Assembly (NCBI GenBank): GCA_019419645.1
Contig: DXZN01000012.1
Location: 1 to 39,443, forward strand
Length of the DNA: 39,443 nucleotides
Reading direction: 5' to 3'
Source: Collinsella sp.
GTDB lineage: Bacteria > Actinomycetota > Coriobacteriia > Coriobacteriales > Coriobacteriaceae
The first letter of the stretch is position 1, and each line of letters starts with the position of its first letter. The notes below the pieces were generated by a model. That model made no database searches. It worked only from the letters and a program-made list of their open reading frames with translations, and was not told the DNA's origin. This document shows positions 32,472 to 39,443 of the stretch, piece by piece. Made by a program: the position numbers and the translations under genes.

Positions 32472-33392
32472 CTACTCGCCGCGGGGGTGTGCCTGACTCA
32501 CGGCACGCTTGAGTCGGTCGGGCGTGAGGTGCGTATAGATCTGCGTCGTGGACAAGCTCGCATGCCCCAGCAGCTCCTGAACCGAGCGCAGATCCGCGCC
32601 GCCCTCGAGCAGGTCGGTCGCAAAGGTGTGGCGCATCGCATGCGGGGCGATGTCGGCAGGAATGCCGGCAAGTGCCGCAAGCATGTGGAAACGCCTCCTC
32701 AGCATGGCGGCACTCATGCGGTTTCCGCGCGCCGAGATAAACAGCGGATGCACGCCGTTCGCACTATCGACACGCTTTGCCTGCACAAGGAGATGTGGCC
32801 TCCCCTCCTCAATATAGCGGCGAGTCGCCTCGAGAGCGCGCCGATAGAGGGGCACGATACGCTCCTTGCTCCCCTTGCCCCAAAGTCGCAGCGTTCGCTC
32901 TGACCAAGCAATGGACTCCACGTTGAGCGCCGCGAGCTCCGAGATTCGCGCGCCGGAGGCATAGAGCAGCTCGAGCATCGCTGCATCACGCAGCCCCGAA
33001 GGCGTCGAGGTGTCGGGGGCCTCGAGCAACGCCTCGACTTGCCGGGTCGTCAGCACACCGGGAAGATCGCGCGGCAGTTTGGGCGAGGATATCGCCGAGA
33101 CCGCATCGCCCTCAACGATTCCCTCGGCAGCCATCCACCGATAGAGCGAGCGAATGGCAGACAGATGCGCCGCAAGGGTCCGAGCCGCCACCTGGCCACG
33201 CGACAGCTCGGCCAAATAGGAGCGAACGGTCCGTACGTCGGCGACGCGAGCGTCGATGCCCTCACGGTCGCACCACGCGGCGAAGTGCTCGAGCCGCGAG
33301 GCGTAGGCGGTTACCGTATTGGGAGCGAGCCCTTCGACGCGTGCAATGTAGGCGATGAACGAGTCGACGGCATCGTACAGGTCAAAGGCTAT
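32472..33392 (-). CDS. xerC: Tyrosine recombinase XerC-like, probable ATA start
   Basis: 306 aa if read from ATA at 33392. Site-specific recombinase that resolves chromosome dimers at dif with a partner. The N-terminal SAM-like core-binding domain (DSFIAYIARVEGLAPNTVTA) leads to the catalytic domain with R149 (SGARISEL), K176 (KGSKER), H251 and R254 (HAMRHTFATDLL), H277 and nucleophile Y286 (QIYTHL). No ATG, GTG or TTG occurs in frame upstream of TTG 33215, which would remove 59 residues and most of the N-domain. ATA at 33392 has GGAGG 9 nt upstream and overlaps the trmFO stop as ATAG. CTG at 33380 is an alternative. The reading frame itself is intact. Confidence 0.85.
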   Translation of the reverse strand: MAFDLYDAVDSFIAYIARVEGLAPNTVTAYASRLEHFAAWCDREGIDARVADVRTVRSYLAELSRGQVAARTLAAHLSAIRSLYRWMAAEGIVEGDAVSAISSPKLPRDLPGVLTTRQVEALLEAPDTSTPSGLRDAAMLELLYASGARISELAALNVESIAWSERTLRLWGKGSKERIVPLYRRALEATRRYIEEGRPHLLVQAKRVDSANGVHPLFISARGNRMSAAMLRRRFHMLAALAGIPADIAPHAMRHTFATDLLEGGADLRSVQELLGHASLSTTQIYTHLTPDRLKRAVSQAHPRGE

Positions 33393-34726
33393 GACCTCTC
33401 GCCTCCAAACAGATCGGAGCGCGATTCCAGATAAGCATCCAGGGCCTTAAGGGCGCGATCCGCGTAGGCCTGGTAACGATCGCGCTTGCTGCGACGCTTA
33501 CCGTCCTCGAGCGGCGGCACGAGCCCAAAGTTGACGTGCATGGGCTGATAGCCCACCGTAGCCGGATCGGTCGCATAGCCCACGAGTGCGCCTAGGGCGC
33601 CCACGCGCGGCAGCTCAACAGGCTCCGCCTCGATTGCCTCGGCATAGGTGTTGAGCGCGGCGAGCAGACCCGTCGCCACGGCCTCCATATACCCCTCGGT
33701 ACCGGTAATCTGGCCGGCAAGACGCACGCTCGTGCCGGGCACGGCAAAGGTGCCATCGAGCACGTGCGGCGCATCGACAAAGGTGTTGCGGTGCATGACG
33801 CCGTAGCGGAAGAACTCGGCGTTCTCCAGGCCGGGAACCATATGGAAGACGCGCTTCTGTTCGCCGAAGGTCAGGTTGGTCTGGAAGCCAACCAGGTTAT
33901 AGGCGGTCTTCTCCTTGTTCTCGGCGCGCAGCTGAATTGCCGCCCAGGGACGGCGACCGGTGCGCGGGTCGGTGAGCCCGACGGGCTTCATGGCGCCAAA
34001 GCGGATGGCATCCTTGCCCGTGCGCGCAGCCTCCTCGGCAGGCTGGCAGGCCTGGAACAGGTCACCGCCCTCAAAATCCTTGAGCACCACGCGATCGGCC
34101 GTGGTGAGTGCCTCGATAAAGGCCTCGTACTCTTCCTTGTTGAGCGGGGCATTGAGATAGTCGCCACTCCCCTGCTCCTCGTAGCGCGACTGCGAGAACA
34201 GCACGTCCATATCGAGCGTCGAGGCATCGACGATCGGGGCGGCCGCGTCAAAGAACGCCAGGGCGTCACCACCGACAAGCTTCATGACCTCCCCGCTCAA
34301 TGCCGGCGAGCACAAGGGGCCCGCGGCGATAACCACATGACCCTCGGGGATCTGGGTGACCTCACCGTGGACGACCTCGATATTGGGGCGGGCGGCAACC
34401 TCGGCCTCGACGAGCTCGGAAAACTTGACGCGGTCGACCGCCAGGGCGCCGCCAGCGGGAACGGCCGCACGATGAGCGCAGTCGAGCAGCACCGAGCCCA
34501 TGCGCTCGAGCTCGGCCTTCAGCAGGCCGGCGGCGGAATCGGGACGGGTCGACTTAAACGAATTGGAGCAGACGAGCTCCGCCAAGTGATCGGTATGGTG
34601 GGCAGGAGAGCTCACCTGCGGGCGCATCTCGCACAGCTTTACGGCGAACCCGCGATCTGCCAGCTGAATCGCGCATTCCGATCCCGCCAGACCGCCACCG
34701 ATAACCGTCACCTGATCAAACAGCAT
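33389..34726 (-). CDS. trmFO: tRNA m5U54 methyltransferase TrmFO (folate-dependent)
   Basis: 445 aa flavoprotein that makes 5-methyluridine at position 54 of tRNA using methylenetetrahydrofolate and NAD(P)H. FAD-binding VTVIGGGLAGSE near the N-terminus. The two family cysteines are C53 (LVCSNSFK) and C227 (FQACQPAEE). The C-terminal PMHVNFGLVPPLE block is typical. The ATG at 34726 has AAAGGTG 7 nt upstream; an in-frame TTG at 34732 is less likely. dprA ends 14 nt upstream. The trmFO-xerC pairing is shared with Firmicutes. Confidence 0.96.
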   Translation of the reverse strand: MLFDQVTVIGGGLAGSECAIQLADRGFAVKLCEMRPQVSSPAHHTDHLAELVCSNSFKSTRPDSAAGLLKAELERMGSVLLDCAHRAAVPAGGALAVDRVKFSELVEAEVAARPNIEVVHGEVTQIPEGHVVIAAGPLCSPALSGEVMKLVGGDALAFFDAAAPIVDASTLDMDVLFSQSRYEEQGSGDYLNAPLNKEEYEAFIEALTTADRVVLKDFEGGDLFQACQPAEEAARTGKDAIRFGAMKPVGLTDPRTGRRPWAAIQLRAENKEKTAYNLVGFQTNLTFGEQKRVFHMVPGLENAEFFRYGVMHRNTFVDAPHVLDGTFAVPGTSVRLAGQITGTEGYMEAVATGLLAALNTYAEAIEAEPVELPRVGALGALVGYATDPATVGYQPMHVNFGLVPPLEDGKRRSKRDRYQAYADRALKALDAYLESRSDLFGGERS

Positions 34727-34740
34727 CTGCAAACACCTTT

Positions 34741-35673
34741 CTAATTGACACGTTTTCCATTGTGACCGAAGGGCGTCTGGGCGTGAAGGGCAAACTTGGA
34801 GGGCGCATACCTTCCATCCATCATGCGCTCGATGAGGCCCTCGAGCTCGAGCGAGCCCAGGAGCTTGAGCACGCCGACGGCATCGAGGGAGACGAGTGTG
34901 GCGATGTCTTCAACCTTGAGCGGCGAGGCGATGAGGGCATGCATCACAGTCTGCTGTGTGGCATCCAGGTCGGCGATGCCGGGCGCATCGGGACGCGAAT
35001 AGCGCAGGGTACCGTAGATTCGAGAGATGGCCATCTCGATGGACTCCTCGTCAATAATGCAGCAGGCCCCGTTGGCAATGAGATAGTTGGTCCCGCGCGA
35101 CTCGGGCGACAAAATGGAGCCCGGTACCGCAAGCAGTTCGCGCCCCAGGTCCATGGCGGCCTCGGCGGTAGAAAACGTTCCGGATGGCATGCCGGCCTCC
35201 GATACAAAGAGCGCCTGCGACAGCGCAGCGATCACGCGGTTGCGGCGCGGGAAGGCAAACTTGCGCGGCCCCATGCCCCACGGCGAGATGGACACGACCG
35301 CGCCGCCCGTATCGAGCGTACGGGCGATAAGCCCCGCGCTCGAGCGCGGGTAGACCACGTCGGCGCCCGTACCCAAAACTAAGACGTGCCTGCCCCCGGC
35401 GTTGACCGCGGCCCAACCCGAGGCCTGGTCGCAGCCGACCGCACCGCCCGAGACCACCGTCACCCCCGCTTCCACGGCAACCTTGGCTGCAAGCTCCGCG
35501 ACGGCAAGACCGTAGGGAGACGCCTTGCGCGCACCGATAATCGAGAGCGCCGGCGTCGAGAGCACCTCCGGGTCGCCACGGACGAACAACGTCTGCGGCA
35601 CATCGGAAAGTTCCAGAACAGTAGCGGGAAACAGCCCATCACCGGGATGCAGTTCATAGCGGACCTCACCCAT
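34741..35673 (-). CDS. dprA: DNA processing protein DprA
   Basis: 310 aa. Binds incoming single-stranded DNA and loads RecA in transformation. Rossmann-like domain: LSIIGARKASPYGL, VVSGGAVGCDQASGWAAV, VLVLGTGADVVYP, FAFPRRNRVIAALS and SGTFSTAEAAMDLGRELLAVPGS. A C-terminal winged-helix domain lies at about 240-295. The N-terminal SAM-like domain found in some members is absent or very short. ATG at 35673 overlaps the comM stop as TGATG. Confidence 0.96.
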   Translation of the reverse strand: MGEVRYELHPGDGLFPATVLELSDVPQTLFVRGDPEVLSTPALSIIGARKASPYGLAVAELAAKVAVEAGVTVVSGGAVGCDQASGWAAVNAGGRHVLVLGTGADVVYPRSSAGLIARTLDTGGAVVSISPWGMGPRKFAFPRRNRVIAALSQALFVSEAGMPSGTFSTAEAAMDLGRELLAVPGSILSPESRGTNYLIANGACCIIDEESIEMAISRIYGTLRYSRPDAPGIADLDATQQTVMHALIASPLKVEDIATLVSLDAVGVLKLLGSLELEGLIERMMDGRYAPSKFALHAQTPFGHNGKRVN

Positions 35674-37196
35674 CACTGGTCCCTCCTTCCCTGATACATC
35701 GCGGCCTCGAGCACATGATCTTGCGTCACCCGCTCGCTTTCGGCGACATCGGCGATCGTGCGCGCGATGCGCACCAGGCGCACGATGCCGCGCCCCGTGA
35801 GATGCGTGCGCTTCGACAGGCCGAGCACGCACGTTTCCGCCGCCTGATCGAGCGCAAAGGTCGACACAACACCATCGATAGAGCGGGACTCATCGTCCTC
35901 GGCCTCAGCGTCCGCATCGTCCATATGAGTCTCGCGCCAGGCACGAAAAGCCCGACCGCGGACAACGTAGTCGCGCAGCTCGGCCGACGACATGCCCTCG
36001 GCGCCCTCGATAATCACCTGCGGATCGGGGCGGGACACGTCGATCATCAGGTCGATGCGGTCGGCCAAGGGACCACGCAGCTTGGACCGATAGCGCTCGA
36101 CCATCGATGCCGAGCAACGACACGGAACCTCGCGATCGCCCAAAAAACCGCAGGGGCAGGGATTGCTCGCCGCAAGCAGCTGAAAGCGCGAGGGAAACGT
36201 AAAGGCGCCATCGACGCGCACGATTCTGACATAGCCGCGCTCGATAGGCTGACGAAGCGTCTGCAGCACACCGGTGGGAAACTCGGCAAGCTCGTCCAAA
36301 AAGAGCACGCCGCCATGGGCAAGGCTGATCTCGCCCGGATGCACCGGGCGCCCTCCGCCAATAAGGCCCGCAGTCGAAATGCTGTGATGGGGACTACGAA
36401 ACGGCCGATGCCCCGCAAGCAGGCCATCGATGTTCTCACCCAAGACCGAATGGATACACAATGCCTCCTGCTGATCCTCGACGGAAAGCTCGGGCAAGAT
36501 ACCCGTCATGCGGCGCGCAAGCATGGTCTTGCCCGATCCCGGAGACCCAATCATAAGCAAGCCCAGCTCCCCTGCCGCCGCAAGCGCCATGCCACGCTTG
36601 GCGACCTCCTGCCCCAACACGTCGGCATAATCGAGCTCGGGCTCAAAAGAGGCCTCGACGCCCTCGGAATCCAAATAATGCCGAGCTGCCTCGCCCATAC
36701 CGCGGGCAAGCTGCGACAGATGATCGATAAAACCGCAGTCGACGCCCGCAAGCGGAACATGCTGGTCGGACCTACCGGCGATAAAAGACAGCCCCATATC
36801 GCGAGCCAGTAGCTGGAACGCCACCTCGCCCTTGACGGGAAGCACCGTGCCATCCAAGCCGAGCTCGCCGGCAATGAGGCAGCGGTCGAGATTGTCGCGG
36901 GGAATCTGCCCATCGGCCGCAAGCACCGCAATGGCTATCGGCAGGTCAAAGCCGCTACCGGTCTTTCGGATATCGCCCGGCGCCAGATTGACCGTAATGC
37001 CCGAGCGCGGGATCTCGAATCCGGCAGAGCGCATCGCGCAGCGAATGCGCCCACGCGACTCCATGACCTCCATACTCGGGATGCCGAGCATTTGTATGCC
37101 CGGAATGCCGCCCGCAAGCGAAACCTCGACCGTGACGGGAATCGCCTCGACGCCGCGGATACAGGCTGCGTGAACGGCAAAAGTTTCGAACGCCAT
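35673..37196 (-). CDS. comM: YifB/ComM family Mg-chelatase-like AAA+ ATPase
   Basis: 507 aa. ComM is a hexameric helicase that promotes branch migration during natural transformation; the same family is often labelled a magnesium chelatase-like protein. The N-terminal ChlI-like domain has VEVSLAGGIPGIQMLG. Walker A GSPGSGKT is at 217-224; Walker B is GGVLFLDEL; PFRSPHHSISTAGLIGGG follows the ATPase core. A cysteine group lies in NPCPCGFLGDREVPCRC, and the C-terminal domain is complete. ATG at 37196 overlaps the yraN stop as TGATG. The frame is open upstream to 37487 only as yraN shadow. Confidence 0.95.
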   Translation of the reverse strand: MAFETFAVHAACIRGVEAIPVTVEVSLAGGIPGIQMLGIPSMEVMESRGRIRCAMRSAGFEIPRSGITVNLAPGDIRKTGSGFDLPIAIAVLAADGQIPRDNLDRCLIAGELGLDGTVLPVKGEVAFQLLARDMGLSFIAGRSDQHVPLAGVDCGFIDHLSQLARGMGEAARHYLDSEGVEASFEPELDYADVLGQEVAKRGMALAAAGELGLLMIGSPGSGKTMLARRMTGILPELSVEDQQEALCIHSVLGENIDGLLAGHRPFRSPHHSISTAGLIGGGRPVHPGEISLAHGGVLFLDELAEFPTGVLQTLRQPIERGYVRIVRVDGAFTFPSRFQLLAASNPCPCGFLGDREVPCRCSASMVERYRSKLRGPLADRIDLMIDVSRPDPQVIIEGAEGMSSAELRDYVVRGRAFRAWRETHMDDADAEAEDDESRSIDGVVSTFALDQAAETCVLGLSKRTHLTGRGIVRLVRIARTIADVAESERVTQDHVLEAAMYQGRRDQ

Positions 37197-37681
37197 CACG
37201 ACACCTGCCAATCGAACGCATTGTACTGGTGCTCGATCTCGGCGATATGCCCGCCGCGAATGGTGACGCCCACGGCATCGAAGCGGATTGCCTTGAGCGG
37301 ATAGTGCTCCATGAGATAACAACTCGCGATGCGACGATAGCGCCGCTGCTTTTGGGCGTTCACCGCTTCCTCGGGAAACACCCGCGTATCGCAATCCAGC
37401 GCAACACGCCTGGTCTTGACCTCGGCCATCACCACCACATCGTCGAGCTCGTCGAGCAGCACCAGGTCGGCCTCGCCCTCCGAGCATCGATAGCCTTGTT
37501 CCAGCAATGCATAGCCGCGCTCGTTAAAGTAATCGATTGCGATAAGCTCGCCCAGCATACCGAGCTCGCGAGGACTGAGCCCCTTGATAAACTCAGGCGT
37601 GATCGACCCGCAATCGAGCTCCCCCTCTTCCCAACGTTCCTTGAGCTGCTGCGTCTTGCTCATTTTGGCTGCGGCACACAT
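37196..37681 (-). CDS. yraN: YraN family (UPF0102) endonuclease-like protein
   Basis: 161 aa. Restriction-endonuclease-like fold of poorly known role, usually beside rnhB or dprA. The nuclease motifs are E45 (GELIAIDYF), EGEADL (68-73) and EVKTR (87-91). About 40 residues precede GELIA, where the family usually has about ten. ATG at 37681 after AAAGGAG with 5-nt spacing. MSKTQQL at residue 7 is an alternative start without a comparable ribosome binding site. Confidence 0.88.
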   Translation of the reverse strand: MCAAAKMSKTQQLKERWEEGELDCGSITPEFIKGLSPRELGMLGELIAIDYFNERGYALLEQGYRCSEGEADLVLLDELDDVVVMAEVKTRRVALDCDTRVFPEEAVNAQKQRRYRRIASCYLMEHYPLKAIRFDAVGVTIRGGHIAEIEHQYNAFDWQVS

Positions 37682-37784
37682 GGGATCTCCTTTCCCACTC
37701 CCTGCATTGCCTCGATAATGAGGGCAGGTTTCATGCGGGTAAGTACCGGAAGCAAACCGAAAACCAACCAAATGCCGACAAATG

Positions 37785-37822
37785 AGGGGCCGCGCGCAAC
37801 AATAGCGTTGCACACGGCCCCT
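37785..37822 (-). other. Long hairpin between rnhB and yraN
   Basis: The arms 37786-37800 and 37807-37821 pair over 15 bp with a 6-nt loop (16 bp with flanking A-T). Two positions pair only as U-G on the minus strand and are mismatched on the plus strand, which indicates a minus-strand RNA structure. CATTTGTCGG follows, so the T run is poor; it may be a weak terminator or a stability element in the 188-nt gap. Confidence 0.6.
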
Positions 37823-37869
37823 ACCAGCAGGTTTATAGAACCCTTAAGGTCCCTGTCTCCACAATTGGC

Positions 37870-38658
37870 CTAAAAAAGGCGCTCAGTCTGCAGAAAGTTT
37901 CCGCAAAAGCTCACACGATGCAGCGGAGAAAGACCATGTTTGCGAATGGCCTCGATGTGCTCGGGACTCGCATAGCCTTTCGATTCGGCCAAATGGTACT
38001 CGGGATACTCGGCATCGTACTCGACCATCATCTCGTCACGCGTGACCTTTGCCATGATGGATGCCGCGGCGATACAGGCGATCTTGGCATCGCCCTTGAC
38101 CACGTCGCGCTCATGGGGCACGGCGCCCAGGGGGTTACCGTCCATAAGCACGCAATCGGGCTCAAGCCCCGTATCTGCCACCGCACCCGCGACAGCGGCT
38201 CGAATGGCGCGGGCCATGCCCATCTCATCGATATCCGCAGGAGCGATATGGCAAAAGCCGATAGCAGTCGCCACCTCGGCAATCTTCACCGAGAGCAGCT
38301 CGCGGCGCGCCGGCGTGAGCTTTTTGGAATCGTTGATGCCCCAGATGCGCGGCTCCATCGGAAGACACACGGCACACACGGTCAAGGGACCCGCTACCGA
38401 GCCACGGCCCACCTCGTCGACGCCCACGCCCACGCCATCCCCGCCGAGCTCATGCATAAGCTCGTACATGCCGTTGACGCGCTCGCGTTCGGAAAGTTCC
38501 TTGGCATGGCGCTTAAGGGCACGTTCGCAAGCCTTGATCACCTGCTGGCGCGGATCCTCGCGATAATGCTCCACGAGGGCGGGAATCTCCTCGAACGTGG
38601 CGCTCGCCAGCTCGCCGGCAACCTGCGATGCCGAAACCGAGCTCGTCATATTGGCCAT
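37870..38658 (-). CDS. rnhB: Ribonuclease HII
   Basis: 262 aa. Removes RNA from RNA-DNA hybrids and starts excision of misincorporated ribonucleotides. Active-site residues D81 and E82 in GVDEVGRGSVAGP; D173 in LMDGN; D190 in KGDAK; AAASIMAKVTRDEMM follows. About 75 residues precede the catalytic domain, as in Bacillus-type RNase HII. The ATG at 38658 is chosen because AAGGAGG lies 7 nt upstream; an ATG at 38676 precedes that site. Confidence 0.96.
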   Translation of the reverse strand: MANMTSSVSASQVAGELASATFEEIPALVEHYREDPRQQVIKACERALKRHAKELSERERVNGMYELMHELGGDGVGVGVDEVGRGSVAGPLTVCAVCLPMEPRIWGINDSKKLTPARRELLSVKIAEVATAIGFCHIAPADIDEMGMARAIRAAVAGAVADTGLEPDCVLMDGNPLGAVPHERDVVKGDAKIACIAAASIMAKVTRDEMMVEYDAEYPEYHLAESKGYASPEHIEAIRKHGLSPLHRVSFCGNFLQTERLF

Positions 38659-38687
38659 ACCAGGCCCTCCTTGCATGCAAATCAGAT

Positions 38688-38717
38688 AAAAAGAAGGGCC
38701 ACCCGAAGGTGACCCTT
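38688..38717 (-). terminator. rplS intrinsic terminator with UUCG tetraloop
   Basis: On the minus strand AAGGGTCACC-TTCG-GGTGGCCCTT (38694-38717, one U-G pair) is followed by CTTTTTATC. It lies 34 nt after rplS and just before the rnhB ribosome binding site, so rnhB must rely on read-through or an overlapping promoter. Confidence 0.9.
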
Positions 38718-38751
38718 GTGTCCAAACGAGTGGACAGACGCTGCGATCTTC

Positions 38752-39093
38752 TTAGCGCTTCTCGGGGATGCGAGCAGCCTTGCCCACCTTGTCGCGGAGG
38801 TAGTACAGCTTGGCGCGACGGACGCGACCATGACGAACGACCTCGAGCTTGGCGATCTTGGGGCTGTGAAGCGGGAAGGTGCGCTCAACACCGACACCGA
38901 AGGAAATCTTGCGGACGGTGAAGGTCTCGCGGGCACCGGCGCCGGCCATGCGGATGACGTCGCCCTGGAAGACCTGGATGCGCTCGCGGTCGCCTTCCTT
39001 AATGCGGTAGTGAACCTTGACGTTGTCGGCGACGCGAACCTGAGGAATGTCCTCGCGGATCTGCTGACGCTCGATTGCGCGGATGTAATCCAT
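38752..39093 (-). CDS. rplS: 50S ribosomal protein L19
   Basis: 113 aa. The conserved L19 core is VHYRIKEGDRERIQVFQGDV, followed by FTVRKISFGVGVERTFPLHS and HGRVRRAKLYYLRDKVGKAA. The ATG at 39093 has AAGGAA 6 nt upstream; the TTG at 39099 overlaps that region. Monocistronic with promoter and terminator. trmD, rimM and rpsP, frequent neighbours, are not here. Confidence 0.97.
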   Translation of the reverse strand: MDYIRAIERQQIREDIPQVRVADNVKVHYRIKEGDRERIQVFQGDVIRMAGAGARETFTVRKISFGVGVERTFPLHSPKIAKLEVVRHGRVRRAKLYYLRDKVGKAARIPEKR

Positions 39094-39162
39094 GTGCAAT
39101 TCCTTACTCTTCTAGAGGTGCCGTACCACCTTGGCCGGCACGTAGTTGAACAAACGTATTCG

Positions 39163-39190
39163 AGTATACACGCGCGGGTTTCTGCTGCAA
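39163..39190 (-). promoter_or_regulatory. rplS promoter
   Basis: On the minus strand TTGCAG (39185-39190), a 16-nt spacer and TATACT (39163-39168). The leader is about 60 nt to the rplS ATG. The -35 is moderate and the -10 good. Confidence 0.5.
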
Positions 39191-39236
39191 GAACAATTTT
39201 TTACGCAGACAAAAAGACAAAACCCGCACATGATAA

Positions 39237-39264
39237 CCGCCCGCCTCACGAATGAGACGGGCGG
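39237..39264 (-). terminator. Probable ppdK terminator
   Basis: On the minus strand CCGCCCGTCTCA-TTCG-TGAGGCGGGCGG (12 bp with one U-G pair) starts 38 nt after the ppdK stop. The following TTATCATG is a poor T run; GGGTTTTGTCTTTTT lies further on. Confidence 0.55.
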
Positions 39265-39302
39265 CGTGAAGGGGGCTACGCTAGGCGCCCAAACCCAAAA
39301 CG

Positions 39303-39443
39303 TTAGGCGGAACGCTTGGCCTCGAGCTTGGCCTGAGCGGCAGCCAGGCGCGCGAGGGGCACACGATAGGGCGAGCAGGACACGTAGTCCACATCGGCCA
39401 CGTTGAACAGGCCCTTGATGGACTTGGGGTCGCCGCCGTGCTC
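39303..39443 (-). CDS. ppdK: Pyruvate phosphate dikinase, C-terminal end only
   Basis: The last 46 residues are present; the rest lies beyond the window. EHGGDPKSIKGLFNVADVDY and then VSCSPYRVPLARLAAAQAKL match the end of the PEP/pyruvate-binding barrel of pyruvate phosphate dikinase, including the catalytic cysteine of the CSPxRVP motif. PpdK interconverts pyruvate, ATP and Pi with PEP, AMP and PPi and is common in fermentative anaerobes. The family call rests on a short segment, but the motif is specific. Confidence 0.88.
   Translation of the reverse strand, partial: EHGGDPKSIKGLFNVADVDYVSCSPYRVPLARLAAAQAKLEAKRSA

Noticed and set aside
33215..33217. TTG at 33215 as the true xerC start
   Set aside because: It would drop 59 in-frame residues that clearly form the core-binding domain, and it lacks a convincing ribosome binding site; kept only as a fallback.
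1..39443. CRISPR array, prophage, insertion sequence, tRNA or rRNA
   Set aside because: No regularly spaced repeats, transposase or phage genes, or RNA-gene folds were recognised; the xerC gene is the housekeeping type in a conserved gene order rather than a phage integrase.

Overview
The window is a GC-rich, gene-dense stretch of a bacterial chromosome, almost certainly from an anaerobic actinomycete of the Coriobacteriia. Collinsella is the best guess, made from gene content and style; no search was run. Supporting signs are an actinobacterial integration host factor (mIHF) next to gmk and rpoZ, a PyrK/PyrD (class 1B) dihydroorotate dehydrogenase, a fused AdhE typical of fermenters, a pyruvate phosphate dikinase fragment, frequent GTG/TTG starts and the MEP isoprenoid pathway. 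No phage, insertion sequence, CRISPR array, tRNA or rRNA was seen.

Layout. Almost everything is on the minus strand, so transcription runs from high to low coordinates. From the right end: the C-terminus of ppdK (39443-39303); rplS with its own promoter and terminator; rnhB-yraN-comM-dprA-trmFO-xerC (38658-32472); rpsB-tsf (32253-30610); the eight-gene operon pyrH-frr-uppS-cdsA-dxr-rseP-ispG-proS (30492-22167). A plus-strand island follows: rpmB, adhE and an APH-fold kinase (17987-21988). Then come the pyrimidine operon pyrR-pyrB-pyrC-pyrK-pyrD-pyrF (17534-12211) behind an attenuator; mihF-gmk-rpoZ-thiI (11970-9560); comEA-comEC and holA (9345-5294); rpsT (5160-4894); and lepA-dusB-hemW-dnaJ (4797-1, dnaJ cut by the window edge).

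How the genes work together. The window combines translation genes (L19, S2, EF-Ts, RRF, S20, EF4, L28, ProS), tRNA modification (ThiI, DusB, TrmFO), the UMP pathway from aspartate (PyrB, PyrC, PyrD/K, PyrF) plus UMP kinase (PyrH), an envelope and isoprenoid block (Dxr, IspG, UppS, CdsA, RseP), DNA-uptake and processing genes (ComEA, ComEC, DprA, ComM), recombination and repair (XerC, RNase HII), and fermentation (AdhE, PpdK). Many genes in the clusters overlap at stop/start codons (TGATG, ATGA, TAATG, TAGTG), pointing to translational coupling.

Regulation readable in the DNA. Five promoters share an extended -10 of the form TGCTATnnT. Intrinsic terminators are visible after rpsT, thiI, rpmB, the kinase gene, proS, tsf and rplS. 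A three-hairpin attenuator precedes pyrR. The rpsB and rpsT 5' leaders look structured. Upstream of adhE lie a long GGGGACAG palindrome and a separate operator-like palindrome.

Most unusual points: xerC has no ATG/GTG/TTG start for its N-terminal domain and appears to begin at ATA overlapping the trmFO stop; the RseP-like protease carries about 120 extra residues, including a winged-helix-like segment, between its first two membrane helices; and a folded element with two competing stems lies between pyrF and mihF. The window is otherwise core genome. I did not find a wholly new multi-gene system.
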